Assembly: GCA_051000345.1 (NCBI GenBank)
Contig: JBPCOJ010000089.1
Coordinates: 1-18,733, forward strand
Reading direction: 5' to 3'
Length of the DNA stretch: 18,733 nt
DNA from: JBHENC01 sp051000345
Lineage (GTDB): Bacteria > Acidobacteriota > Blastocatellia > Pyrinomonadales > Pyrinomonadaceae
Below are positions 4,575-12,335 of the stretch, one piece after another; the stretch's first letter is position 1, and each line of letters begins with the position of its first letter. Position numbers and translations under genes: made by a program. Under the pieces are notes generated by a model, which searched no databases, was not told where the DNA came from, and worked only from the letters and a program-made list of their open reading frames with translations.

Positions 4575-5648
4575 TTGTTCACAGGTATGCGCAGGATTTC
4601 CGCCGCGACGATGATTGCCGTCGGCTTGCGGCGTTTCAATGCGGGCGCGGCGCTTTGGTTTCAGGGAAGCGCGACGCTCAAGCACGGTTGGGCTTACCTC
4701 GTCGATTTTTGGAGCACTTACATTGAGCGTAAGTTGACTATCGGTAGTTTCTCGATTTCGCTTTCCAGCCTCGTCTTCGGCTTCCTCATTTTTATTGCGA
4801 CGCTGCTCGTCTCGAAATGGCTGCGCTCTTTTTTACAGAAACACCTTGAGAATCGCCCGCATATCGATCCCGGCCTTCAATACACGTTCCTGCGCCTGAC
4901 GCATTATCTGATTATCACCGCAGGCGCGCTCACTGCCTTCACCATCGCCTTCAATGCCGATTTAACGAAGCTGACAGTTTTGCTCGGCGCGGTCAGTCTC
5001 GGCATCGGCTTCGGTTTGCAATACATCGCGGGCGACATCGCGTCCGGTTTCATACTTCTCTTCGAGCGCCCCGTGCGCGTCGGCGACTTTATCACCATCA
5101 ACGAATCGAAGGGCGAAACGCAGGGCAAAGTGCAGAGCATAAATTTACGCACGACGACAGTGCTCACCAACGACCGCATCGCCGTCATCGTGCCGAACTC
5201 GAAGCTGGTCAATCAAACGCTCGTCAACTGGTCTTACGGCGATAGGCGCTCGCGCATTCCCATTCCCGTCGGCGTCTCCTATGACTCCGATGTAGACCTT
5301 GTGACGAAGACTTTGCTGCGCGCGCCGGAAGGCGTAACCAATGTTCTACAAGAACCGAAACCAACCGTGCAGTTCCTGAACTTCGGCGATTCCTCGCTCA
5401 ACTTTCGCCTGCTCGTCTGGACGGACAAGCCGCGCCTTCACCCGCAAATCAAGAGCGCTATCAACTATCGCATCAGCCAATTATTTCGTGAAGCCAACAT
5501 CGAAATTCCATACCCGCAACGCGAATTCCGCTTGCGCGGCGGCGCGCTGCAAATCGAAGGCGTCGGCGACAGCGGCGCGCACGACGGCGAAACAGCGGCG
5601 GAAGACGACGAACGCCGCTCCGATCCGCATTACGAACAACACCCCTAA
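4575..5648 (+). CDS. MscS-family mechanosensitive channel
   Basis: This 357-residue protein has three membrane helices at about 61-84, 106-127 and 133-163. The third is glycine- and alanine-rich (LLGAVSLGIGFGLQYIAGDI) and continues into ERPVRVGDFI, the MscS pore helix and the start of the beta domain that forms the cytoplasmic vestibule. The sequence NDRIAVIVPNSKLVNQTLVNWS is also characteristic of the family. The tail (about 325-357) is acidic and hydrophilic. The channel should open on membrane tension and release solutes in hypo-osmotic shock. I place the start at TTG 4575 because GAGGAG at 4561-4566 gives ideal spacing; the first in-frame ATG is 4587. Stops in frame just upstream exclude a longer form. 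The regulator gene follows 114 bases later, probably as a separate unit. Confidence 0.88.
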   Translation: MFTGMRRISAATMIAVGLRRFNAGAALWFQGSATLKHGWAYLVDFWSTYIERKLTIGSFSISLSSLVFGFLIFIATLLVSKWLRSFLQKHLENRPHIDPGLQYTFLRLTHYLIITAGALTAFTIAFNADLTKLTVLLGAVSLGIGFGLQYIAGDIASGFILLFERPVRVGDFITINESKGETQGKVQSINLRTTTVLTNDRIAVIVPNSKLVNQTLVNWSYGDRRSRIPIPVGVSYDSDVDLVTKTLLRAPEGVTNVLQEPKPTVQFLNFGDSSLNFRLLVWTDKPRLHPQIKSAINYRISQLFREANIEIPYPQREFRLRGGALQIEGVGDSGAHDGETAAEDDERRSDPHYEQHP

Positions 5649-5697
5649 AATTCATTTGCCAGAAACGCCCGGCACAGCGTAGTCTGTTCGCGCTGTC

Positions 5698-5715
5698 TGA
5701 ATGGCTGTTCATTCA
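5698..5715 (+). promoter_or_regulatory. FadR-type operator upstream of the TetR regulator
   Basis: TGAATGGCTGTTCATTCA matches TGAATGA-N4-TCATTCA with one mismatch (G for A at position 7). The same palindrome, in perfect form, sits in the fadN promoter at 8352-8371. The motif matches the consensus reported for Bacillus subtilis FadR. It lies 47 bases before the regulator ATG, as expected for autoregulation. A clear -35/-10 pair around it is not visible. Confidence 0.7.
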
Positions 5716-5762
5716 CCGCTCGATTTCTTAGTTTTAAGACTCGTTTCTTCAACAGTTTATTG

Positions 5763-6383
5763 ATGCGTCCTGCCCGCTCCATTTCTCCGTCTTCTTCTCG
5801 CACGCTTGTCGTTGATAAGCGTGAAGCGATTTTGCGCGCGGCGACAAGCACTTTCGCGCGCAACGGCTACTTCAATTCCAAAGTCGCGGACATCGCGCGC
5901 GCGGCGGGCGTCGCCGACGGAACAGTTTATCTTTACTTCAAAAGCAAGGAAGAGATTTTGCATTCCATCTTTGATAGAAGCGTCAATGAAGCGATTACGG
6001 AATGCCGCAAGCAGCTTGAAACCATCACAGACCCGCGCGAGAAATTGCGCCGCATCGCGCATCTTCATCTCGAACGGCTCGGCGCAGACCGCGACCTCGC
6101 CGTTGTGTTTCAAGTCGAACTGCGCGGCTCGACGAAGTTTATGGAAGAATTCTCCGCCGCAGGGTTCGGCGAGTATTTGCGCCTGATTCGCGCGGCTTTC
6201 GAGGAAGGCCAGCGCGCCAAAATTTTTCGCCGCGAACTAAATCCGAAAGTTGTTGCTAAAATTCTTTTCGGCGCGCTCGATGAAATGGCGACGAATTGGA
6301 TTCTCTCCAAGCGCCGCTACAAACTCGCGCCGCTCGCCGATCAAGTATTGGACATTTTTCTCAATGGAGTAATCGCCGGATGA
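5763..6383 (+). CDS. fadR: TetR/AcrR-family regulator of fatty-acid degradation (FadR-like)
   Basis: This 206-residue protein has an N-terminal TetR DNA-binding domain: AILRAATSTFARNGYFNSKV at about 22-41 and the helix-turn-helix ADIARAAGVADGTVYLYFKS at about 42-61. The remaining all-helical part is the ligand-binding and dimerisation domain. It overlaps the acyl-CoA synthetase gene by four bases (ATGA), and FadR-type palindromes lie in front of it and of fadN. By analogy with Bacillus FadR, long-chain acyl-CoA should release it from DNA and derepress beta-oxidation. The start is ATG 5763; a TTG at 5760 directly before it is also possible. No obvious ribosome binding site is seen. Role inferred from context plus operator; TetR family certain. 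The symbol is used by analogy with the Bacillus protein, not the unrelated GntR-type FadR of E. coli. Confidence 0.85.
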   Translation: MRPARSISPSSSRTLVVDKREAILRAATSTFARNGYFNSKVADIARAAGVADGTVYLYFKSKEEILHSIFDRSVNEAITECRKQLETITDPREKLRRIAHLHLERLGADRDLAVVFQVELRGSTKFMEEFSAAGFGEYLRLIRAAFEEGQRAKIFRRELNPKVVAKILFGALDEMATNWILSKRRYKLAPLADQVLDIFLNGVIAG

Positions 6384-8302
6384 ACAACACTTCGGCAACA
6401 AAAACCACCGCAGACGCCGCAGCAGCAACGACGGCGGAGACGATGCACGTTCCGCTCCCGCGCGCGCCTTTGGAAGAAGGCGAACCGACCACACTCGTCG
6501 AAATGTTCGAGCGCGCTGCTGAAAAATTTCAAAAACCGGATGCGCTCAATTACAAAAGAGACGGCGCGTGGCATTCTATTTCATCAAGCGAATTAGTTGC
6601 GCGCGCCCGCCGCATTGCGCTAGGGCTGCACGCGCTAGGGCTAAGGCACGGTGACCGCGCCGCGCTGCTTTCCGACAATTGCCCGGAATGGACTCTCGCC
6701 GACGCGGGCTGCCAATTCGCAGGCGTCATTGACGTTCCCATTTACCCGACGCAAACGCCCGCCCAAGCCGCATACATTCTGAACGATTCCGGCGCGCAAC
6801 TTCTTTTCATTTCACACCGGGCGGCATTTGCGCGCATTCAAGCGGCGCTCGAAAATTGTCCGGCGCTAAAGTACGTTGTCTTCTTCGACGCAAGTGAACG
6901 AACGGAAGCAACGACGGGCCTGCGCGCGTTGTCGCTCGCCGAACTCGAAACGCACGGAAGTGAATTGGAGAAGGCGCAGCCGGAGCTTGCAAACGAACTC
7001 GCGCGCCACGTTGAGCCAGACGATCTGGCAACGATAATTTACACTTCCGGCACGACCGGAGAATCCAAAGGCGTGATGCTCACGCACTCGAATATCGTCT
7101 CCAACTTAATCGACGTTTCGCATCATCTCGGCTTTAGCCCGCACGATGTCGCGCTCTCCGTGCTGCCGCTCTCGCATATCTTCGAGCGCACCGGAATGTA
7201 TATGTACACGCATCGCGGCATCAGCGTTTTTTACGCCGAATCGCTGGAGAAAATCGGCGACAACATGCGCGAAGTGCGCCCAACGCTGATGCTCGCCGTG
7301 CCGCGCCTTTTCGAGAAAATTTACGCGCGCATCAAAGAAAAAGCCGCCGCTGGCGGACGCCTCAAAGCATCGCTCCTAGCATGGGCTGTCGAAATCGGGA
7401 AACTTTGTGCGCGCCACACATTCAACCACCAATCCGTGCCGCTGCATCTTGCGCTCCAACATAAACTTTTATCGCGGATTGTTTTCTCGAAATGGCGCAC
7501 GGGCATGGGCGGGCGCATACGTCTTTTCGTTTGCGGCGGCGCAGCGTTGCCCGAAGAACTCGGCTATATTTTCGCGGGCGCTGGCCTTCCGATCATGGAA
7601 TGCTACGGCCTCACGGAAACCTCGCCCGGCGTGACCATCAACGAACCCAAGACGCAGCGCATCGGCACAGTTGGCCGCACGATTCCGCATGTCAAAGTGA
7701 GAATCGCGCCGGACGGCGAAATCGAAACGCGTGGCCCGAACATCATGCGCGGCTACTACAACAAACCTGCGGAGACGGCGGCTGTTTTCACATCCGACGG
7801 TTGGTTCAAAACAGGCGACATCGGCGCGCTCGATGCGGAGAATTATTTGCGCATCACGGATCGCAAAAAGGAACTCTTCAAAACATCCGGCGGCAAATAC
7901 ATCGCGCCGCAGTTCATCGAACAGCTCATTAAAAATTCGCGCTTCGTTAATCAAGTCGTGCTCGTCGGCAACGGGCGCAAATTCCCTGCCGCACTAATCG
8001 TGCCTGATTGGGAGCAAGTCAAAGCCTACGCCGCGCTCAAAAACATAGAGGAGCGCGAGCCTGCGGAACTCTTAACGCATCCGCGCATCATTGATTTATT
8101 CGAGCGGCAGATTGACGCTCTCTCTGCAAATCTCGCGCAGTATGAGCGAGTCAAGCGCGTCGCTCTGCTCGAACACGAACTCACGATTGAAGGCGGCGAG
8201 CTGACGCCGACGATGAAAGTCAAACGACGCGTCGTCGATGAAAAGTACCGCGATGTAATTGACCGTATTTACAAAGAAGCGGAAGGCAATACGCTGCACT
8301 AA
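6380..8302 (+). CDS. fadD: long-chain fatty acid-CoA ligase (AMP-forming)
   Basis: The 640-residue enzyme is an ANL-superfamily adenylate-forming ligase that converts a fatty acid, ATP and CoA into acyl-CoA, AMP and pyrophosphate. The nucleotide loop YTSGTTGESKG lies at 221-231, ECYGLTETSPG near 406-416, GWFKTGDIG near 474-482, and DRKKELFKTSGGKYIAPQ near 493-510, which resembles the long-chain FAA1/FadD15 subgroup. The C-terminal lysine-rich segment PTMKVKRRVV carries the candidate catalytic lysine. ATG 6380 overlaps the regulator stop (ATGA) and has GGAG at 6366-6369; the frame is open further upstream, but such starts would lie within the regulator gene. The regulator and the ligase form a two-gene unit, so regulator and first catabolic step are coupled. 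Confidence 0.92.
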   Translation: MNNTSATKTTADAAAATTAETMHVPLPRAPLEEGEPTTLVEMFERAAEKFQKPDALNYKRDGAWHSISSSELVARARRIALGLHALGLRHGDRAALLSDNCPEWTLADAGCQFAGVIDVPIYPTQTPAQAAYILNDSGAQLLFISHRAAFARIQAALENCPALKYVVFFDASERTEATTGLRALSLAELETHGSELEKAQPELANELARHVEPDDLATIIYTSGTTGESKGVMLTHSNIVSNLIDVSHHLGFSPHDVALSVLPLSHIFERTGMYMYTHRGISVFYAESLEKIGDNMREVRPTLMLAVPRLFEKIYARIKEKAAAGGRLKASLLAWAVEIGKLCARHTFNHQSVPLHLALQHKLLSRIVFSKWRTGMGGRIRLFVCGGAALPEELGYIFAGAGLPIMECYGLTETSPGVTINEPKTQRIGTVGRTIPHVKVRIAPDGEIETRGPNIMRGYYNKPAETAAVFTSDGWFKTGDIGALDAENYLRITDRKKELFKTSGGKYIAPQFIEQLIKNSRFVNQVVLVGNGRKFPAALIVPDWEQVKAYAALKNIEEREPAELLTHPRIIDLFERQIDALSANLAQYERVKRVALLEHELTIEGGELTPTMKVKRRVVDEKYRDVIDRIYKEAEGNTLH

Positions 8303-8348
8303 TTGATTCGCGTTGCTTTATCGTTCAAGCGCAAACTGCAATCCACTC

Positions 8349-8377
8349 TTGCTGAATGAGCGCTCATTCAGTATTAT
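8349..8377 (+). promoter_or_regulatory. fadN operon promoter
   Basis: TTGCTG (8349-8354) and TATTAT (8372-8377) are 17 bases apart, a good sigma-70-type arrangement. The spacer is almost entirely filled by the FadR-type palindrome, so repressor binding would block RNA polymerase directly. Transcription should begin near 8384-8386, which rules out the in-frame ATGs at 8356 and 8380 as normal starts of the next gene. Confidence 0.6.
8352..8371 (+). promoter_or_regulatory. FadR-type operator, perfect 20-bp palindrome
   Basis: CTGAATGAGCGCTCATTCAG is a perfect 20-base inverted repeat containing TGAATGA-N4-TCATTCA, the Bacillus subtilis FadR operator pattern. It sits between the -35 and -10 boxes of the fadN promoter. 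A near-perfect copy lies before the TetR gene at 5698-5715. I found no third copy in the window. Confidence 0.8.
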
Positions 8378-8418
8378 CCATGCCCGACAAGAATCCGACG
8401 AAAGGCTCTGTTCCCCTT

Positions 8419-10833
8419 ATGTTCCGAATCGAAAAGGCCGCTGTCCTCGGCGCTGGCACGATGGGCGCGCAGTTGGCCGCGCATCTGGCGAACGCAGGCA
8501 TTCCCGTGCTGCTGCTAGACATTGCGCCGCGCGAACTCCTTCCCGAAGAAGCGGCGAAGAAGCTGACGCTCGAATCGAAGGAAGTGCGCAACCGCATCGC
8601 GCGCGCCGGACTCGAAGCCGCCAAGCGCGCGCGTCCCGCCGCGTTCTTCACACCCGGCACGGCATCGCTCGTCAGCGTCGGCAATTTCGATGACGACATG
8701 GCGCGCATCGCGGATTGCGACTTAATCATCGAAGCCGTCGTCGAAAATCTTGACATCAAACGCAAGCTTTACGAAAAGGTTGAGCAGCACCGCCGTCCCG
8801 GTTCGATCATCGCTTCCAACACAAGTGGCATTCCGATTCGCGCGCTTGCCGAAAATCAATCCGAAGATTTTCGCGCTCATTTTTTAGGCGCGCACTTTTT
8901 TAATCCGCCGCGTTATTTGCATCTCGTCGAACTCATTACAACCGAATGGACGAAGCCGGAAGTCGCGTGTTTCATGCACGGCTTTCTGGATGGGCGTCTC
9001 GGCAAAGGCGTCGTCGTCGCTAAAGACCGCCCGAATTTTATTGCCAATCGCATCGGAACTTTCGGCGCGATGGATACGATACGGACGATGCTCGAAGACG
9101 GATATTCGATTGAAGAAATCGACAAGCTGACGGGGCAAGTTGTCGGGAGACCGAAGACGGCGACGTTTCGCACGTTCGATCTCGTCGGGTTGGATGTCTT
9201 CACGCATGTTGCACAGAATCTTTACGACGCCGCGCACGAAGACGAAGAACGCGAGACATTCATCGCGCCGGAATTTTTGAAGAAGATGATCGGGCAGGGA
9301 TTTCTCGGCAATAAAACCAAGGGCGGATTTTATCGAAAGCAGAAGGCCGCCGACGGTGAAAAGCAGGAAATATGGACGCTCGATCACGCGTCGCTCGAAT
9401 ATCGCCCGCCGCAGAAAGTTAAACTGCCCGCGCTCGATATGGTAAAGAGCATTGATGACACAAGCGAGCGCATCAAGCAACTTGTGTGGAGCAAAGACCG
9501 CGCGGGAGCGTTTCTCTGGAAAACCTTTTCGCGCACGTTGCGTTATGCGGCGAATCGCATTCCTGAAATCGCGGACACCGTTGTTGAAGTTGATCAGGGG
9601 ATGCGTTGGGGCTTCAATTGGGAACTCGGCGTGTTTGAAACGTGGGACGCCATCGGAGTCGAAAAGTCAGTCGCGCGGATGAAGGAAGAAGGCCACACAG
9701 TTCCCGCCAACGTGCAGAAAATGTTAGAGACGGGCGCGACATCGTTCTACAAAACAGAGAACGGGCAGAAGTCCTTTTTCGACTTCGCTTCGTTAAAGTA
9801 TGTTCCCGTAAATGAGCCTTCCGGCGTCATCATTCTCAAAGCGATTAAAGACCGCGCGGGCGTCGTCCAAAAGAATGCGGGCGCGTCGCTTGTTGACATC
9901 GGCGACGGCGTCGCGTGTCTCGAATTTCACTCGAAGATGAACTCGCTTGGCGGCGACACAATCGAGATGATCGGCAAATCGCTGCGTGAAGTCGAAAAGA
10001 ATTTCGAGGGGCTTGTGGTCGGCAATCAGGGCGCGTATTTCAGCGTCGGTGCAAACCTGATGCTGATCCTACTTGAAGCGCAGGAAGAAAATTGGGAAGA
10101 CGTAGATTTGATGGTGCGCGAGTTTCAGAATGCGATGATGAGTTTGCGTTATTCGGCGAAGCCTGTCGTCGTCGCGCCGTTCGGGTTGGTTCCGGGCGGC
10201 GCTTGCGAAGTAACGCTTCATGCGGATCGCGTGCGCGCGTCGGCGGAAACTTATATCGGCCTTGTCGAAGTCGGCGTCGGAGTGATTCCGGCGGGCGGCG
10301 GAACGAAGGAAATGCTGTTGCGCGCGATGAATTCGATTCCTAAGGACATGGCGGACGCAGACCCGTTCCCGTATCTCAAACGAGCGTTTGAAACAATCGC
10401 CCTTGCCAAAGTCGCCACGTCTGCCGAAGAAGCGCGCGGACTCGGATTCTTGCGCGAGGAAGATCGAATTTCGATGAACGCGGATCGCTTGATTGCCGAC
10501 GCCAAACAAGACGTGCTGGCGCTCGCCGCAGCAGGCTATCGTGAGCCGCAGCAGCGCGACGACATTCCGGCGCTAGGGCTTTCGGCGCTGGCGACATTGA
10601 AGCTTGGCATACATCAAATGAAGCGCGGCGGATTCATTTCCGATTACGATGCACTGATCGGAGAAAAGCTGGCACGCATTTTGACGGGCGGCGATTTGAA
10701 TCATCCGACGCGCGTCAGCGAACAGTATTTGCTCGATCTGGAACGCGAGGCTTTTCTCTCGCTCGCCGGAATGCGCCAGACGCAGGAACGCATGGCGCAC
10801 ATGCTGAAGACAGGCAAGCCTTTAAGAAACTAA
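8419..10833 (+). CDS. fadN: 3-hydroxyacyl-CoA dehydrogenase / enoyl-CoA hydratase
   Basis: This bifunctional beta-oxidation enzyme of 804 residues is close to Bacillus FadN in length and layout. The N-terminal NAD-binding Rossmann domain shows AAVLGAGTMGAQLAAHLANAG (dinucleotide loop at about 11-16). The catalytic histidine region GAHFFNPPRYLHLVEL has His159. From about residue 470 a crotonase-like domain follows, with SVGANL, PGGACEVTLHADRVRA and EVGVGVIPAGGGTKEM containing the oxyanion and acidic residues. Unlike E. coli FadB, the dehydrogenase half comes first. I place the start at ATG 8419 because the conserved domain begins there and the in-frame ATGs at 8356 and 8380 lie in the operator or before the predicted transcription start; its ribosome binding site is weak (GAAAGG at 8399-8404, rather far away). 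First gene of the fadN-fadA-fadE unit. Confidence 0.92.
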   Translation: MFRIEKAAVLGAGTMGAQLAAHLANAGIPVLLLDIAPRELLPEEAAKKLTLESKEVRNRIARAGLEAAKRARPAAFFTPGTASLVSVGNFDDDMARIADCDLIIEAVVENLDIKRKLYEKVEQHRRPGSIIASNTSGIPIRALAENQSEDFRAHFLGAHFFNPPRYLHLVELITTEWTKPEVACFMHGFLDGRLGKGVVVAKDRPNFIANRIGTFGAMDTIRTMLEDGYSIEEIDKLTGQVVGRPKTATFRTFDLVGLDVFTHVAQNLYDAAHEDEERETFIAPEFLKKMIGQGFLGNKTKGGFYRKQKAADGEKQEIWTLDHASLEYRPPQKVKLPALDMVKSIDDTSERIKQLVWSKDRAGAFLWKTFSRTLRYAANRIPEIADTVVEVDQGMRWGFNWELGVFETWDAIGVEKSVARMKEEGHTVPANVQKMLETGATSFYKTENGQKSFFDFASLKYVPVNEPSGVIILKAIKDRAGVVQKNAGASLVDIGDGVACLEFHSKMNSLGGDTIEMIGKSLREVEKNFEGLVVGNQGAYFSVGANLMLILLEAQEENWEDVDLMVREFQNAMMSLRYSAKPVVVAPFGLVPGGACEVTLHADRVRASAETYIGLVEVGVGVIPAGGGTKEMLLRAMNSIPKDMADADPFPYLKRAFETIALAKVATSAEEARGLGFLREEDRISMNADRLIADAKQDVLALAAAGYREPQQRDDIPALGLSALATLKLGIHQMKRGGFISDYDALIGEKLARILTGGDLNHPTRVSEQYLLDLEREAFLSLAGMRQTQERMAHMLKTGKPLRN

Positions 10834-10850
10834 GCTTGTGAGGTTAAAGC

Positions 10851-11048
10851 GTGAGACATCCTGAAGGCATATTTTTCATCTTGCTTGGACTGCCGCTCAC
10901 TGTGTTTCATAAGTATTTAGCACGCATGGCGCGTGAACTCGGCATGGCTTTTCTAGGAGAGAAATTTTTAGCTTATCAACTTCTAATCGGCGGCATCGTT
11001 TTTACGATTCTTGGCGCATTGATGTTGTTAGGCGTTATCGGCAAATAG
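10851..11048 (+). CDS. two-helix small membrane protein within the fad operon
   Basis: A 65-residue product starts at GTG 10851 with GTGAGG (10838-10843) spaced 7 bases upstream. Hydrophobic segments at about 6-19 and 43-63 flank a basic, amphipathic middle, so it should be a small inner-membrane hairpin protein. It lies 17 bases after fadN and 28 bases before fadA, all on one strand, and is almost certainly co-transcribed. No family recognised. Possible roles are anchoring the beta-oxidation enzymes at the membrane or assisting fatty-acid entry; these are guesses from position only. Confidence 0.7.
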   Translation: MRHPEGIFFILLGLPLTVFHKYLARMARELGMAFLGEKFLAYQLLIGGIVFTILGALMLLGVIGK

Positions 11049-11076
11049 TAGTTTGCGTGAATTTTGGAGAAGTGTA

Positions 11077-12258
11077 ATGAGAGACGCAGTGATTGTAAGC
11101 GCGGTGCGAACGGCGACGGGACGCGCGCCGAAAGGGACTTTGAAGAACACGCGGCCTGATGAAATGGGCGCGGCGGTGATTAAGGAAGCCATTAGGCGCG
11201 CCGAAGGTTTGCAACTCGATGAAATCGAAGATGTGATTATGGGCTGCGCGATGCCGGAAGCAGAAGCGGGCATGAACGTCGCGCGTGCGGCGAGCGTGCG
11301 CGCAGGGTTGCCCGTCGAAACATCCGCGATGACGATCAATCGTTTCTGTTCGTCCGGCTTGCAATCAATTGCCATCGCTGCCGATAGAATCCGAACGGGC
11401 GCGGCGGAAACGATCATCGCGGGCGGGCTTGAAACGATGTCTTTGATTCCGATGGGCGGCCACACGATTCGCCCGAATCCTTACCTTGTGGAACACTACC
11501 CGGACTTTTATTTGAACATGGGACTTGCCACCGAGAACGTCGCGCGCAAGTATGAAATTTCGCGCGAGGAGCAGGACGCGTTTGCCGCTCGCTCGCATGA
11601 AAAAGCGGCGCTCGCCATTGATAACGGAAACTTCAAAGATGAAGTTGTGCCGATGACCATCGCCATCGAAGAATTAAACGAGCGCGGACAAAAGACGCAG
11701 CGCGAAATCGTTTTCGAGACGGATGAAGGTGTGCGGCGTGATACATCGACGGACGCATTGGCGAAATTGAAACCGGCGTTTCACTTGAAAGGCACAATCA
11801 CGGCGGGCAATGCGTCGCAGATGTCGGACGGCGCGGCGGCGGCTGTCGTGATGAGTGAGGCGCGTGCGAAAGAGTTGGGCTTGAAACCGTTGGGGAGATT
11901 CATCGCGTATGCGACTGCCGGATGCCCGCCCGAAGAAATGGGCATCGGCCCCGTGTTTGCGATTCCGAAGGCGCTGAAACTCGCTGGACTTTCGCTCGAT
12001 CAAATAGATGTCATCGAACTCAACGAAGCGTTCGCCGCGCAATCCCTCGCCGTGATAAAAACGCTCGGCTTAGACATAGAAAAAGTGAACGTCAACGGCG
12101 GCGCAATCGCGCTCGGACATCCGCTCGGCTGCACGGGCGCGAAATTAACGGCGACGATTTTACGCGAACTCGAACGCCGCAAAGGTCGCTACGGAATGGT
12201 CACGATGTGCGTCGGCGGCGGCATGGGCGCGGCGGGAATTTTCGAGCGGATTGGTTAA
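11077..12258 (+). CDS. fadA: acetyl-CoA C-acyltransferase (3-ketoacyl-CoA thiolase)
   Basis: This 393-residue thiolase cleaves 3-ketoacyl-CoA with CoA to acetyl-CoA and a shortened acyl-CoA. The nucleophilic cysteine is Cys91 in NRFCSSGLQ, followed by the QMSDGAAAAV and ELNEAFAAQ blocks. His348 in GHPLGCTG and Cys378 in MCVGGGMG complete the catalytic triad; the last two have the same numbering as in the Zoogloea thiolase. ATG 11077 has GGAGA at 11066-11070, ideal spacing; an in-frame start at 11053 lacks such a site. The context between fadN and fadE indicates the degradative rather than the biosynthetic thiolase. It works on the product of FadN. Confidence 0.94.
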   Translation: MRDAVIVSAVRTATGRAPKGTLKNTRPDEMGAAVIKEAIRRAEGLQLDEIEDVIMGCAMPEAEAGMNVARAASVRAGLPVETSAMTINRFCSSGLQSIAIAADRIRTGAAETIIAGGLETMSLIPMGGHTIRPNPYLVEHYPDFYLNMGLATENVARKYEISREEQDAFAARSHEKAALAIDNGNFKDEVVPMTIAIEELNERGQKTQREIVFETDEGVRRDTSTDALAKLKPAFHLKGTITAGNASQMSDGAAAAVVMSEARAKELGLKPLGRFIAYATAGCPPEEMGIGPVFAIPKALKLAGLSLDQIDVIELNEAFAAQSLAVIKTLGLDIEKVNVNGGAIALGHPLGCTGAKLTATILRELERRKGRYGMVTMCVGGGMGAAGIFERIG

Positions 12259-12274
12259 GAACGGGAAACAAATT

Positions 12275-12300
12275 AGCCACAGAGACACAGAGGCACAGAG
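12275..12300 (+). repeat. CACAGAG-type short tandem repeat
   Basis: The fadA-fadE gap (77 bases) holds overlapping CACAGAG units reading AGCCACAGAGACACAGAGGC and then ACAGAG. Similar purine-rich direct repeats are scattered in intergenic DNA of many large bacterial genomes. No function is known to me; it may be a mobile repeat relic inside the operon. Confidence 0.45.
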
Positions 12301-12335
12301 CAAGGCGGATACAATAAAACGAAAAGGATAAATTT

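Noticed and set aside
4348..4575. Genomic island integrated at tRNA-Ser
   Set aside because: No second copy of the tRNA 3' end, integrase or composition change was seen next to it; the genes on both sides look resident.
4442..4726. Frameshifted N-terminal extension of the MscS gene in another frame
   Set aside because: The upstream frame has no membrane segment or family pattern, and GAGGAG before TTG 4575 explains a normal start.
7469..7954. 161-codon minus-strand open frame inside fadD
   Set aside because: It is antisense to the conserved acyl-CoA synthetase motifs; GC-rich coding DNA produces such frames by chance.
8884..9480. 198-codon minus-strand open frame inside fadN
   Set aside because: It is a shadow of the conserved hydroxyacyl-CoA dehydrogenase coding sequence and shows no recognisable family.
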